Position numbers and translations under genes: made by a program
Shown: one piece after another, positions 18,964 through 30,671 of the stretch
Numbering within the stretch: position 1 is the stretch's first letter
Layout of the letters: every line of letters starts with the position of its first letter
Notes under the pieces: model-generated
The model's input: the letters and a program-made list of their open reading frames with translations, nothing else
The model's database searches: none
What the model was told of the DNA's origin: nothing
Source: Prostheceraeus crozeri
Taxonomy: Eukaryota; Platyhelminthes; Polycladida; Euryleptidae
DNA: 64,000 nt
Assembly (NCBI GenBank): GCA_907163375.1
Contig: CAJQUW010006798.1
Span: forward strand, 1 to 64,000
Direction of reading: 5' to 3'

Positions 18964-19680
18964 GTCTGGCAGCCAGAGCGAGTTTCTGCAGGGAACGAGG
19001 CCGAAAATGAGACTTTCACAATATGATGTACACCCTACTACGAATCAGTGTGTCTGCCAACTTCTAGTGAGTTCCTCTTCTTGTCAGACAGGATCAACAA
19101 AAAACAGATGTAAATCCAATGGGACGCAGATTGCAGTTTTTGGCTAAAATGAAATTTCCTGTGTTTTCTCTGATTAAACGAAAAATACTAAGCCCAGAAG
19201 CATAATTTTTGGCATGGAATGTCTTCAGATCATTTCCTTTCATGTTCATGCACCCCTGTCTATAAAGCTAAACACATTTAGATTTGGCGAGCCTCTTCAT
19301 GTCGGCAAACACAATCATTCTGAGAAACTTTATCCACATCCAACCACATTCTCACATACAGTGCCGATCAGAAGCATGATCAAAGCACATGCACATCATA
19401 AGAAATCACCTGAAGACAATCCATGCCAAAAATTATGACTCTGGGCTTATTACTTTTCGTTTAATCAGAGAAAACATAGAAAATTTCATTTTAGGCAAAA
19501 ACTGCAATATGCGTCCAATTGGATTTGCATGTGTTTTTCTTTGATCCTGTCTAACAAGAAAAGGAACTCGCTAGAACTCGGCAGACACACCGATTCGTAG
19601 TAGGCAGATGGTGTACATCATTCTGTGAAAGTCTCATTTTCGGCCTCGTTCCCTGCAGAAACTCGCTCTGGCTGCCGGAC
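18964..19680. mobile_element. 717-bp foldback (long terminal inverted repeat) element
   Basis: Two arms of about 250 bases are inverted copies of each other: 18964-19215 and 19427-19680, beginning GTCTGGCAGCCAGAGCGAG and, on the opposite strand, GTCCGGCAGCCAGAGCGAG. The arms share TGCAGGGAACGAGGCCG and continue in parallel with roughly 90 percent identity. The 210-base centre is unique. There is no coding. A non-autonomous DNA transposon is the simplest reading; the target duplication is unclear. Confidence 0.8.
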
Positions 19681-20208
19681 TATAACTGATTATTTATTCA
19701 ATTGACATGTCGATTTTTCGCTTTAGTTTTGAAAAAATCAGTAAACAAAGAAGATATATTCATTCACCATTATTGATGACAATATATCATGCTATATTTT
19801 TGAGTATGACTTTGCCAGTACATATGAATCCTTCTATGCTTTATGTGGCAAAAGTGTATAAACATAATGAGTCACACATTTTCAGGCATCTTCCCATTGT
19901 AGATAAAAGAAAACTCAGTAAACTTAGCTTTGGGTCATTTTTTCACCCCGTCGGCAGTATATGGGGTAAATGATGTAGATTTCTAAATAGATTTGTCACT
20001 CCAGCTCATACAAATGAAATATTACAGAAGATTGTGAGCGCTATAATGTGCAATTAATGATTGTTGTCTTGGAAATGGAAAATTAATAAAGTAAGGAAAT
20101 CCAGCAGATAGTCTGATGGAAATTAAAGACTGTAAAGACTGTATCTTGTACCTAGACTCATTGTAACCTTTGCATCAGACGTCCGCGTAATTTTGTCTCA
20201 GACATACA
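19681..20208. other. no gene seen
   Basis: AT-rich spacer between two foldback elements; nothing recognisable. Confidence 0.4.
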
Positions 20209-20882
20209 GAAAGCGATGAAGTTAGCATTAACTCCAGCATCAACTTTTTTTCAGATAATTTGCTCGCGTCTCAAAATTCACGTACAAGTGATTTCTCCAA
20301 CCAGGAATTTGCTCATCAGCACCCCGAAATAAAAAAATTAGGTAGCATTAACTTTTTAATAACTGTCTGATCTTTTCGATGCATAGATCGATATTCTGAG
20401 TCGTTCTAGAGTCGCTAGGTAATCGAAAACATGCGAGCAAATTCGGGAATGACACAATTGACAATCATGAGTCGTTTGTTCGAGCGAGCAAATTCATTTT
20501 GATGTCCCATGAAGTTAGCATTAGTTCTATCATTAATTTTCTGTTGATTTCGAGCCGAAAAAGCATTTTCTCTGTATTTGAGGGGCGGGAGGGATTGGAC
20601 AAGATGTGAGCAAATTTGTAAATGAACTGTTTGTTGATGCTACAATATTGTTGATGGCGAGCAAATTGGTTTAAATGGTGTGTGTGAAGTTAGCATTAAT
20701 GTTAGCATTAACTTTTGATCTTTTAGTGATGTTTTCTCCTATTTCCTTTGATTTTTTATTTCGGGGTGTTGATGAGCAAATTCCTGGTTGGAGAAATTAC
20801 TTGTACGTGAATTTTGAAACGCAAGCAATTCATCTGAAAAAAGTTGTTGCTGGAGTTAATGCTAACTTCATCGCTTTGACAT
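20209..20882. mobile_element. second foldback element with internal motif repeats
   Basis: Arms at about 20211-20340 and 20748-20880 are inverted copies that start AAGCGATGAAGTTAGCATTA. They contain an identical CCAACCAGGAATTTGCTCAT block. Between them GAAGTTAGCATTA and GAGCAAATT recur several times (near 20345, 20433, 20481, 20511, 20607, 20660 and 20687). No coding. Likely a non-autonomous element built from iterated protein-binding motifs. Confidence 0.7.
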
Positions 20883-21606
20883 AAGGATGATTCAGAGTAA
20901 AAGAAGCACTTCAAAGTCTCAATAACAAATGTCTTTATAAAAGATTGACAGAATCTCAGCAGAAAAGAGAATCTACTCAGCGCACCAAATTAGTCCATCA
21001 TCAAAAATGTAGAAATTTCTCTGTTTTTAAGAGATGTTTGAAATTTAGCACGCTGACTTAATTCTTTTCGGCTGAGATTAAACTTTTGACTGTGATAAAA
21101 TGTTCCTCTACTCTGAAGCATCTGTACCTAAAAGATTAAAGTCAATCGGATGGTTCAAAAGTTGCGAAAGTTATTTGAAAAAAGCCTCATTAAGGAAAGT
21201 CCGAGGGACCTTCTTTTTTGAGGGGCCTCATTAAAACAAGTCTGAGGCGTACTGCCGTGTCAAAAGATTGGATGGCACACTGATGCATAAAGCAATATTT
21301 TCTTATTTATTGTTTGAGTGTTTTAGTTTACATCATGGCCTACTTTTGGAAAGAGCTCCCATTTTAGGAAATGTAGCACAATTCACTGTTTAAGTAAATT
21401 ACGTGTAGTGAGCGTGAGAGTTCCTGCTAGTTTTATGTTATGACTTGTAGCTTAACGTCTTCATTGTAAAGGGAGACTTATATGCATGTACATGTAGTTA
21501 TAGACACACATATTGGTGAGAATATTATTGCACATGATGATCAAGAGAACTTTATCCGCCAGAATATATGTTTGGATTTTTTACAGCATGTGTTTTATTC
21601 TTAATT
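20883..21606. other. no gene seen
   Basis: AT-rich DNA. Two imperfect copies of a CCTCATTAA...GTC(C/T)GAGG block near 21185 and 21227 are the only structure noted. Confidence 0.35.
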
Positions 21607-21794
21607 GTAGAGAAAAATCAACGCCAAGGTTTTCATTCAGTGGCTCGATATATTTCACCGGTACTGTTCTTCTCAAGGTGAACACCGGAGGAGGAGTGAA
21701 AGGGATGCAAAGTTGACAGAAGAATTCCAAACATGAACGAAGTTAATAGACGGACGTGGGTAGCATTTTGTGGCGTAGATCACCGACACATTCA
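21607..21794 (+). repeat. left arm of inverted repeat flanking hAT and Penelope remnants
   Basis: This segment matches the reverse complement of 26128-26290 over about 165 bases at roughly 80 percent identity, including GTGAACACCGGAG and GACGGACGTGG. See the Penelope-like remnant; Penelope elements can carry terminal repeats in inverted orientation. Confidence 0.75.
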
Positions 21795-21849
21795 AGCGGT
21801 TGACAAAAGATGTTCTCTCTAAAAGGCAGGTAGTATCAGGGCACGGAAC

Positions 21850-24800
21850 CAGGGATTGAAAATACCCGGGTTTTTTTAAACACCCGGATCCCGAACCGGA
21901 ACCGGATCCCATACCCGGATATCCGGACGGATCCCGGATCCTATTATCAAAAGTAACAAACTTAATTTTATGCTGCATGCAGTAGGGCCTCAATATAACG
22001 TTTAACTCGGGACACCAAAATTTAAATGATGGCCTATGTATTTCATAATGCCTTCTATACTGAAGTGTTATAGTCGACATTTACTACAGTTGTCATTCTA
22101 GTTCTATGTTGTTAGTAAAATGTTATATTTAATTTCAAATTATGATTACGGGTTTTAGAAATCACTCCTTCAAATATATATGTATTCTTTTTAAGACATG
22201 TAGTATGAATAGGCTAGTTCTTTAAATACCGCTAAGAGAGATCAATCCAGAACAATTTTAAGACCGACTAACAAGTATATTGTATCAAAATAAAAGGAAA
22301 ATAGCAACTTGCTGATATGAAATTACAGAAATTATTAGTCCGTATGCATAAAAATACGTAACTGGTTATCTTAAAGTAATTGCTTATCTTTAAGGCAATT
22401 TATTTAAGTATGAAACTAAAAAGAAAGTAAATGTTAAAATTTTAAATCTTTATGTATATTTATGAAAATAATGAATGAAAAATAATGTAATTAGTAATTT
22501 TTGTAATGTAAAAGTAATTAGTCATTTTATGCATACGGGCCTGAAATCAAATGTATTTTTGTTATGGTATTTCAAATTCAACGATTTTCATAAATTTTGA
22601 AATACCATCTTTGGAATGTGAGACTGTCAAGAAGTTTGTCAGACATTCGATTAGGCTGTTTCACTGCGAACTGAGCAGCCGCAGAGAAAGCACGCTCGGC
22701 TTCACAACTGGTACTTTGTATCGTCATCAGCTGCAGGTACAGTTTTTCTAGGGAGACTCCTCTCAATTTATTTGCCTCAAACAACTTCAATTCTAGGCTG
22801 AGATTTGAAGAGTCGTTTGAAGAGACATTGGCATTGCATTCATTGAGCTTTCGGAGTTTGAATCGAAAGCTGCAAGTTTACGATTGAGAGCAGCCTCTTC
22901 CATCGTTATGTCCATAGAATCAATCGTTGTGTCCACTTCAGGCGACCTTTCAATTTCACTTGATGTTTTATCTGTTGCATTAAGACGTTGGAAAATACGT
23001 GATGTTGTTTCCAAAATCTGATTTTTGGTCCCATGTTTAAACAACGCTAAATTTGGAGTGGACTTAATCAACTCTGGATTATGCAGATACAGAAAGACAT
23101 CCATCAACTTGGACGGTCGTCTCTCTGCAAAGCGCTTTTCTACAGCAGCTTTCATCAATGAACAAAATGGTGTTTTTCTGTGACTCAAGGAATTTATGAG
23201 GAACGTAAAGATGGCATCTGCCTTCAATAGGTTGGTTGATCGAGCAGACAGTTTTCAACCGCTAGTTTGACTGGCGACAATGAGTAGACTATATCTCTCA
23301 GTAGCTGAAGTTCTTCCTTTAAAAAATCAGCTTGGGTATCAGGAAAGTCAATCATAGCTTTTCGAATGAAGTCATGCAGTAGAAGAAAACGCTCGATCAT
23401 ATCGACCATTGAGTTCCATCTAGTCTTGTTATCGGACAAGTACATAGCATTTTCTAAGTTGAGCCTTAACATACTCTTGTAATTTGTCATTTTATAAGGA
23501 ACTTCGACGAAATTTGACAACAACACCCCTCACACTTTTGATGAGTCGTGCTACATCATCACTGCTAAAATTGATATCGTGTGTCGGAATGTCATTGCGG
23601 TCAGCATCACTGTCGTCATCACTATCGCTAATACCTCCACTGTTGTCATACTCAGTATCTTCGTCTGTGTTTTCCTGCTCGACGTTTGTTGATTTCTTTG
23701 AAGAAGTGTAGAAGACATCTTGAACAGCTAGATGAAGTGTATGCGCATACCACTTGTTCAGTTTCTATTAGCCTACCGTAAGCAATCATCACTGAAGCAC
23801 CATCAGTGGTAATTCCGACGAGCTGGTCTATAGAAATTCCAAACTCACGCAATCTCTCGTTGACCAGCATATCAATATTTTGCGCCGTTGCGGAACCTTT
23901 CGCACGTATGAGTCCAAGGTTGTAATGCAGACATTGATGATTATGAAGATTCACATTTATGTACCGTTGGTTTCATGAAGATGTCCATTCGTCTAACGTT
24001 GCGCTAAATCGCTCACCATTTGAAAACTTTGTTCGTATTTCTTCTCGCACGCTTTGTTTGATGCCATCGCAATGGTCAAGTATGATACGACGGATAGTAT
24101 TGGGACTACGTGGAGCGGTGTAGCCCTTCGCGGTTATCGCCGATCGAATAAACTCACTATTGGCTATTTACTGCAGAGAGAAACGGTCAACAGCAACCAG
24201 TCGACTCAAAATATTAGGAAGTGATGAAGGCTTTTTCACAAGATAAAAATCGTCGAGAGTTCTTGTTCTTTTTAATGGTTGGTCACTGGATGGAGCTGGT
24301 AAATCGATGTTGTGTCTTCTTGATAAATGCTTCTTCATCGACGATGTTGAGAAATCCTTCCCACGTTGTAAGACAGTTTTGCAGTGAACACATATTACTT
24401 TCGAAGGTTCACTGGAATCCGAAGAGTAATGTTCCCAAACACCACTTGATCTCGAAGACATGAGTAGCTCACCTGCATAGGTATCAGTAAGCGAGTTTAT
24501 GAAACAAGTCTCACAAAAGCGCCCTATGCTTAATACAGTGAAGTCATTGGCAGCGATCAAAAAACGTCATTCAAGGTCATTCGAAGTATTCCCTATTTCC
24601 CTGTCTCTTCCATGTTGACTGAGAGCTATTGATTATGTCTCTTTTATGTTTTGACTGGTTAACATGACGCGTCATAAGATGACTTTAAACTCGATAATAT
24701 TAGACAAAACTCGCTAGCAGATTCAGTTGATTATAAAATTATACAATACCATTCCCAGACGTCTGTGATACACTGACTGGCTCATGTATACACTGTATAT

Positions 24801-25020
24801 TATAACGGTTTGCAGCATTCATGTGCAATTTATGCAATAACTAACTGATGTTTTACAATTTGTATGATTTATACTGAATTACTAATAATCAATATCTGAT
24901 TATACACATTGTTCGCCGGATCCGGGATTCGGGCGGATCTCACACCGGATCCCGGATCCGGATATTTGCACCCGGATCCACCGGATCCCGGATGCTGATC
25001 TTGATCCGGTGCAATCCCTG
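21850..25020 (-). mobile_element. hAT transposon with perfect 8-bp target duplication
   Basis: The termini read CAGGGATTG at the left and CAATCCCTG at the right, a 9-base inverted repeat. The flanking 8 bases are identical on both sides: CACGGAAC at 21842-21849 and 25021-25028. Both subterminal regions are full of CCGGATCC-type palindromes (21890-21945 and 24915-24995). Inside, on the minus strand, lies a BED-finger hAT transposase pseudogene. Total 3171 bases. Confidence 0.93.
22578..24461 (-). pseudogene. BED-finger hAT transposase
   Basis: From the ATG at 24459-24461 (MSSRSSGVWEHYSS) a BED zinc finger follows with CVHCKTVL and HLSRRH. After a stop at about 24168 the conserved SATLDEWTSS and RYINVNLH block appears, then ISIDQLVGITTDGASVM, DNKTRWNSMVDMIERF, and the hATC dimerisation region TSCEAERAFSAAAQFAVKQP near 22680. 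The order and motifs are those of a complete hAT transposase of about 630 residues. Several stops and frame changes (at least near 24168, 23970, 23650, 23225 and 22790) inactivate it. Confidence 0.88.
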
Positions 25021-25249
25021 CACGGAACCCCAGTTACCGGGTCAAGCGCGGGTAGGGTTCTCTGATCGGGGACTGCAAAGATACCTATTGCATTCTATGG
25101 TGGCATATGATACCCGCAGTGTTAATGTTACCTGAATGAGCCTCATGAAGACCTAATTTTCACATTGGAAATGGAAGCGAACAACTGTCTCGCGTTTTTA
25201 GTTGTGATTGTTACGCGTGAGGATCTGTGGTCACGTCCATCTTTCGCAA

Positions 25250-25855
25250 GAGTACATGATCTGGAATTTACACTCATTTTAAAAGCTTCGTACCGACGTC
25301 CTACAAAGTTGACTTGATAAAGACTCTGCCTCATCGTACGAATTTGTTCTCCGCAAGTGTTCTCACAAGTGTGCGAGTTTCTTCGGCAGACGTTGCAGGG
25401 GAATGACTATCCTGATGCTTTTATCGAAAAGCTCTGTGCACCATTCGATTATCCTCCTTTTTTGGTCCAAAGAAGAAGTAGGTGTTCATGCGAATCCCTT
25501 TCAAGGGTGACAGTCACAACGACTGGATCAAGAAGAGATTGAACTAGGAAATCTCTTCTGTCTACCCGACTGTCCAACTCAAGGTCATTGCAGTGACTCA
25601 ACCACAGTGGAGCCCGTGTCTCAAAGACAATCTCCCTCCTGAAGCCGAATCCAAAGTTGTTTATGAATGAAACTGTACTTGCGGTAACAAACACATCGGT
25701 CGGACAGGGCGTCGATTGTCCCAACAGATCGCCAAGCCCACACTGGCTCGAAAAGGGGCAAAGCAGGAGAGCAACAAACATCATCACCCCGTCATCTGTA
25801 GATCTGTGCACCCAGTCAACCGTCAAGATCGTGTGTAGAAAGAGACAGTAGTGAA
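25250..25855 (+). pseudogene. Penelope-like element: RT end and GIY-YIG domain
   Basis: In shifting plus-strand frames the stretch reads SFVPTSYKVDLIKTLPHRTN, then LQGNDYPDAFIEK, and finally CTCGNKHIGRTGRRLSQQIA. These correspond to the C-terminal RT region (F.P..YK..LI.TL..R, L..N.YP..FI) and the GIY-YIG endonuclease (C.CG..YIGRT.R.L) of Penelope-like retroelements. At least two phase changes and several stops are present. The RT catalytic part is absent to the left, where the hAT element sits. Confidence 0.6.
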
Positions 25856-26127
25856 CCTGCATTTACCTTATAGCCTTTTCCTCTATTTGCATCCCTTTTT
25901 CTGGTTACTTTTATTCCTTACTTTCTTTATTTATCTAAACATGTATATTTCATTTTATTATTATCATTATCATTGTATTTGCCTTTATTAATATTTCTGT
26001 TTGTGAATACTACCTAACTTTCAATAGAAAATATCTTTTGATTATTGAGCCTTATTAAATCTTTTGACGGTTAAACAAAATATGAAGCGTTATAGGACAA
26101 ACCCAATATCTTTTATTAAACATGTGA

Positions 26128-26290
26128 ATGTGTCACGAGATGCTATCCACGTCCGTCTGTTAACTTCATGCCTGGAATTCTGCTGTCAATGTTGCATGCC
26201 TTTCACTCCGGTGTTCACTTTAAGAAGAATCGTACCGGCGAAATATATCGGGCCAATAAATGAAAATCCTGGCTTTGCTTTATCTCTACA
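26128..26290 (-). repeat. right arm of the inverted repeat
   Basis: Inverted partner of 21607-21794. It lies about 280 bases downstream of the Penelope-like remnant and could be its terminal repeat. Confidence 0.75.
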
Positions 26291-26419
26291 AGATTTCAAA
26301 TAAGAATGGTGTTCAAATAACAGGTGTTTTAATCTATATTTCACTTTGCCAGTCGAAGAATTTTTTAAGTTGTAATGAGTAATTTTTACAAACCTCAATG
26401 TTCAATTTTCTGAGAGCTA

Positions 26420-26655
26420 AGGTAATAGCAAACGTTCAGTTCTTGCATGCCTCTGCTTGCTTCATTGGTCAAAAAAGAAAACCAGAAAAAGATCGACAGA
26501 GTTAATCGACGGACTCATAATATCATCAACTGGCCACATGGAGTATTATGCGATTGTAAATCAACCATCCTTGCTGAACGTCGTGAGCAGTTTGCTATGA
26601 GACTTTTGCATGAAGCGACCAAGCAGACACATTCTGAATCACTTTTGTGCCTAAA
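26420..26655 (+). pseudogene. LINE reverse transcriptase C-terminal fragment
   Basis: The open frame contains KKENQKKIDRVNRRTHNIIN, then TILAERREQF and a His-containing end. This fits the region after the RT thumb in CR1/RTE-like LINEs (a helix with ..+i.r.n+r..kii followed by L..RRE). Only this short piece is recognisable, so the assignment is tentative. Confidence 0.4.
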
Positions 26656-26748
26656 ATACTGCATTTTAGTAGAAAGATTTGCCTTCTACTTTGTAGAACT
26701 CAGTAACGATATACTTCTTTCATTCCTGTAGCAAGTCGATCATACAAC

Positions 26749-26792
26749 ACTTCGACACTATCACTGCAGCGATGTACTATTAGTGTCGAAGT
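26749..26792. repeat. small perfect hairpin
   Basis: ACTTCGACACTA (26749-26760) is followed after 20 bases by its exact reverse complement (26781-26792). Possibly the scar or end of a small element. Confidence 0.6.
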
Positions 26793-26799
26793 TAACTGA

Positions 26800-27219
26800 C
26801 AAATTTGTGAAATTTTACTTTTGCTTCTATATCTCAACAACTGACTCGATGGAATTGTGATTAATGAGATAATTTTAGGTTATCAGTTTCAAATACGAGC
26901 ACTACTACTACATTTGCAGCAACACTAAATTTCGTTAGAGTTCATTTTCTTCTGTAACATTCAAAATTTGATTCAGTGTGCAATTCATCTTTCTTTCAAT
27001 ACTATTTGATGCGCGTCCTTGCCATGCGTGCAGCTTCTCCCACAGATAACCAAATGGCCAATTGTCCTGGTAATGAATCTGATTTGATCATAGAGAAGTG
27101 CATATTCCTTTTAGCTAAATAGATCTGCCATCGCAGCAATTGTCGTGTAACAGTTGAAGGTTCATGTCCTCGTTCCGATAAGTTTGGATGCGAAGCGCAA
27201 CTTCTGTTTCATCACAGAA
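26800..27219. other. upstream region of the channel gene, no gene seen
   Basis: AT-rich. I see no convincing TATA box or splice structure, so the promoter of the downstream gene is not defined. Confidence 0.3.
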
Positions 27220-28365
27220 ATGACTCCATCCGCAAGCACTGTCTTCAATGTTTTATGTGTCATTTTTTTTCTTTTTCCACTCAAACCTGCTCATGGAAAT
27301 GTCAAAGAAAAACTAATAAAACATTTTATTGGAGAAAAAGGCATTTTGAAAAAGGAAGATAAATATATAGCTCCTGAATCTGTGACAGTAACAGCCAATA
27401 TTACCATCTTTGGCATTCTCGGTATTGACGATCAAGAAGTGCTGGAGACATATGGATGGCTAGGTGTGAAATGGAATGATAGTCGATTGAGATGGGATCG
27501 AAATAAATGGTCAAATATTTCTACTATTTTTCTACATAAGGAGCATCTCTGGTTGCCGGACATTGGAATTTGGAATGCTTTAGACTCTGAGCAAATTGAT
27601 CTGATGTTGATTAAGTCACTTACACGATTGGAAGTCGATCATACAGGCGCAGTGTTTGCTTATATTCATTTGAACTCAAGAACACCTTGTGCTGTAAATG
27701 GGTTTCTTTATCCATTTGATCAACAAACCTGTCAGATGTCGCTAGGATCTGTTTCATCGACAAACAGTGAGTTTTCTATTATCGTCAAAGCACTTATCCT
27801 TCATCAAACACAACTACAGACTGTTGGAGAATGGTCACTTGCTGACTACAGTGTTGAAAACATATTTGCAACTGAGGAAATCGGTGGAAATAAATTCAGA
27901 TATAACAAAATTTTGCTACATCTCAAAAGGAAGCCACTCTATCATGTGTTACTAGTAATTCTTCCATTTTCGTTACTTTCGTTAACTGCTGTGTCAGTGT
28001 TTTTCCTTGACAATAGTAGTGATCGTTTTAACATAGCTGTTGCTGTTCTCTTGTCGATGACTTTGTATATCGTGATTGCATCTCAAAATGTACCAAAATC
28101 AATGCGAAAGATCCCTATTATGGGTATTTATATGTTGAACCAAATGTCTCTGGTGATTCTGATGACTTTTCTTTCGGTGTTATATCCTGTGGTTGAAAAA
28201 TGCATAATCAGTAAATGCAAGAAGAGTAATTATGCGTTAGAGGAAGACAGAAGATCAAATATACTGAAATGCAGACATCTATCGTCCTATATATTCTTAT
28301 TTGTTTACCTGCTATTGACATCTCTTAATGCAATTGTATTTTTCTTTATTATTCCAAGTATATGA
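27220..28365 (+). CDS. Cys-loop ligand-gated ion channel subunit, intronless
   Basis: The first ATG of the frame (27220) gives a 381-residue protein beginning with a signal peptide (residues 1-26, core NVLCVIFFLFPL). The extracellular domain has the WLPDIGIWN loop-A block and the diagnostic Cys-loop C157-x13-C171 (with YPFDQQ). Four membrane segments follow: M1 239-263, M2 about 268-290 (DRFNIAVAVLLSMTLYIVI), M3 300-324 and M4 354-379. The M2 border residue is Asp and the 9' Leu gate is kept, which suggests a cation channel. It is nicotinic-like, but the loop-B Trp after GS is Val and there is no vicinal CysCys in loop C, so acetylcholine binding is doubtful. The M3-M4 loop is only about 30 residues. 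No introns, so a retrocopy ancestry is likely; the frame is intact. Confidence 0.88.
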   Translation: MTPSASTVFNVLCVIFFLFPLKPAHGNVKEKLIKHFIGEKGILKKEDKYIAPESVTVTANITIFGILGIDDQEVLETYGWLGVKWNDSRLRWDRNKWSNISTIFLHKEHLWLPDIGIWNALDSEQIDLMLIKSLTRLEVDHTGAVFAYIHLNSRTPCAVNGFLYPFDQQTCQMSLGSVSSTNSEFSIIVKALILHQTQLQTVGEWSLADYSVENIFATEEIGGNKFRYNKILLHLKRKPLYHVLLVILPFSLLSLTAVSVFFLDNSSDRFNIAVAVLLSMTLYIVIASQNVPKSMRKIPIMGIYMLNQMSLVILMTFLSVLYPVVEKCIISKCKKSNYALEEDRRSNILKCRHLSSYIFLFVYLLLTSLNAIVFFFIIPSI

Positions 28366-28840
28366 TTCTTTTAATTTGCAAATGTCGAGCAGCAACATGG
28401 TTGAAACAATCACAAACAATGCTTTTGTTTTCGAAATTGCAAATGTATTTAAATATGAAGCAAACCTCGACATCTGCCACGTTAAACAACTTTACTGTCC
28501 ATCTTAAACTAGTAGACCTGCATGTGATGCCTGTGTAAAGCAAGCATCTTCACCTTCATGTTGTCTTCTGTTAAATGTCATAGGCGTATTTGGGAATGTT
28601 TCCCACCTTCACCTATCCAGTTGTAGCGAAGAGTGTGTGCACAAAGTCAAGCTAAAAGGATGAGTGACAGTCATATAGTCATGTGATAGTCGTTGTCAGT
28701 CCTCATCGTTTATCCCGTTAACATGTCGATAAAGTGCATGTATTTAAAATGCCATTATTATTTCTGAAAACGATTATATTTACTTATTTCAAGAAATCAG
28801 TTCTAAATATGATCATCATCTACATAAGTTGAATCATTTT
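28366..28840. other. 3' flank of the channel gene
   Basis: No coding seen. No canonical AATAAA was noted close after the stop. Confidence 0.35.
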
Positions 28841-29758
28841 CAGGGTGGGTAAAAACATGTTTAATTGAAAAATACATGTTTTGATCATACTTTTTATAAA
28901 ATCTCTTTTGCTGTCCTTGCATTCGATTGAGGCAGTGAAGGCTTGTCAATTCTATCGTTATATAAATAAATTCAGCCTTTTACAATGAAGAATAAATTCA
29001 TTCGTTTTTTTGCCGTCTCTATACTCCAAGATTACTCCACAATATTCAACTCTATGTACTGAATGGACGTTCGAGAGCCGCTGTGATGCATGAGTGCAGC
29101 ATAATATTTTTGAAATCCGAGAGAGTTTCGTATCAAAACCTATTCTCACCGCATTCCTCTATCAAGTTCCAGGATGACTGTAGTTTTCAAAGAGATCTTC
29201 TATAAAAAGAGATGTCTTTGTAAGGCATTGGGTCAGTGGTCCAGAGGCACCAGGCTCAGTACTAGCGATAAAAATCCGAACAAGTTTCGCTTGCTCTGCG
29301 ATCAAATTTAACTTCGTCTAATGAATCGTGTATCCAACAGAATCGCAGCAAGCATCGGTGGTTGTACTACCATTGTCATTCGCTTTTCGATCAAATACTT
29401 ATAAATTTTGTCTTTCACACAGATGATCCCACTTTTCACCCTTTTGACATTCGTCTAGGAAAGTTGAAACGGGATTCAAACTCGTGCAAATAATCTAGTA
29501 ATTGATGCGAGTATTTTCCATTATCTGTCAGACTTTTACATGACATAGTTGCCCACTCAATCAGTGATCATTTTGAAGCAAAAAATGTGAAGTTAAAGAA
29601 AACTATTCAAAAGTTTTAGTCGAAAATTATCTTCAGTCAAAATATCACTTTACAAGGAGGACTTTTGGCGTCCAGCACCTCTTGACGATCGATAGTGACG
29701 AACTGCTGTGATAGGTGCGTGCTTTTTCGGCTACCATTGAAAAAGTAAAATTAATTAT
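28841..29758 (-). mobile_element. hAT-like element copy A (interrupted)
   Basis: The left end reads CAGGGTGGGTAAAAACATG. From about 29020 to 29755 the sequence matches the reverse complement of 48270-48985 closely, including a decayed transposase-like stretch. The copy is interrupted at 29758 by the 4.94-kb insertion and resumes at 34702. A weak hAT C-terminal motif (TAALERPFS) supports the class; no matching target duplication was found. Confidence 0.6.
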
Positions 29759-30464
29759 CAGTGGCGTCGCGTGCTCCCAGACCTTCGCTCCAACGTGGAT
29801 TCCTATATTTCTGCAGAAGACAGCATGAACTGCATAAAATAATAAATTCATTAGTTAATTCAATAATAATAATTAATTAACAATTGTTAATTTAATTCAT
29901 AAATACTTAATTTCAGTGAATTTTCAAACACTTGTACAAGTACATGAACATTCAAATCATACTGGCATCCATGACTGCAGAATGAAATGATGTGAGAAAT
30001 AGATACTGATATTTAGATGAAAGGTACACTGAGCTCCATAGACTACCCAATGTAGACTATTCTGCATGTGAATTGTGATTCACTGTGACTGTCTTTTTTT
30101 CTGAACAGCCTCATAAGCATGCAATCCTAAGCTGACTGTTCGTCAACGCGACTCTTGTCTTTCCAAGATTTTAGACGTCAAATGACAATGAAAATGTGAT
30201 ATTGATTTCTCACATGACGTTTGATCACCTTGGTGAGATTACTATAGAGAACATTCACTCTCGAGGAAGCTCTCACCAACGCAAGACTCTGTTGTGATTA
30301 TTATAGCTTGTCAATCACCTACAATGTTTCAAATTTAGGGCTGCTAAAATGTTTTTTGTGCTCCTCCTGATATTCTATCCCTTGAGAGTGGCTTAGTTTT
30401 TATCTCAATGCCATAAATTTCGTGTGCGGTAGCTAGAGTTTTCTGCATAATCCCTCGGACGGCT

Positions 30465-30671
30465 GGTCTTACCACCGGTAATAACTAACAAGTATGATAC
30501 ATGCGTTTAATGGAGAATACGCTTTTTAGCATTGCGAAAACATAGTTGATTTTATTTCATGAAATCACAACCTCAAACAAACATGGAAGAGTACAAGTAA
30601 ATAGACACACTCAAACACATGAGACATAGTTATGTAATTAAATCAGAATGGCTTCAATAGCCATCGGCACA
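30465..30671 (-). repeat. 3' LTR
   Basis: Direct copy of 32918-33129. It begins TGTGCCGATGGC on the minus strand right after the polypurine tract and is short of about six bases at its outer end, where GGCACA is replaced by other sequence. No target duplication could be matched. Confidence 0.9.

Noticed and set aside
25449..25862. 137-codon minus-strand frame over the Penelope-like remnant
   Set aside because: The plus strand shows conserved RT and GIY-YIG motifs; the minus frame is a shadow.
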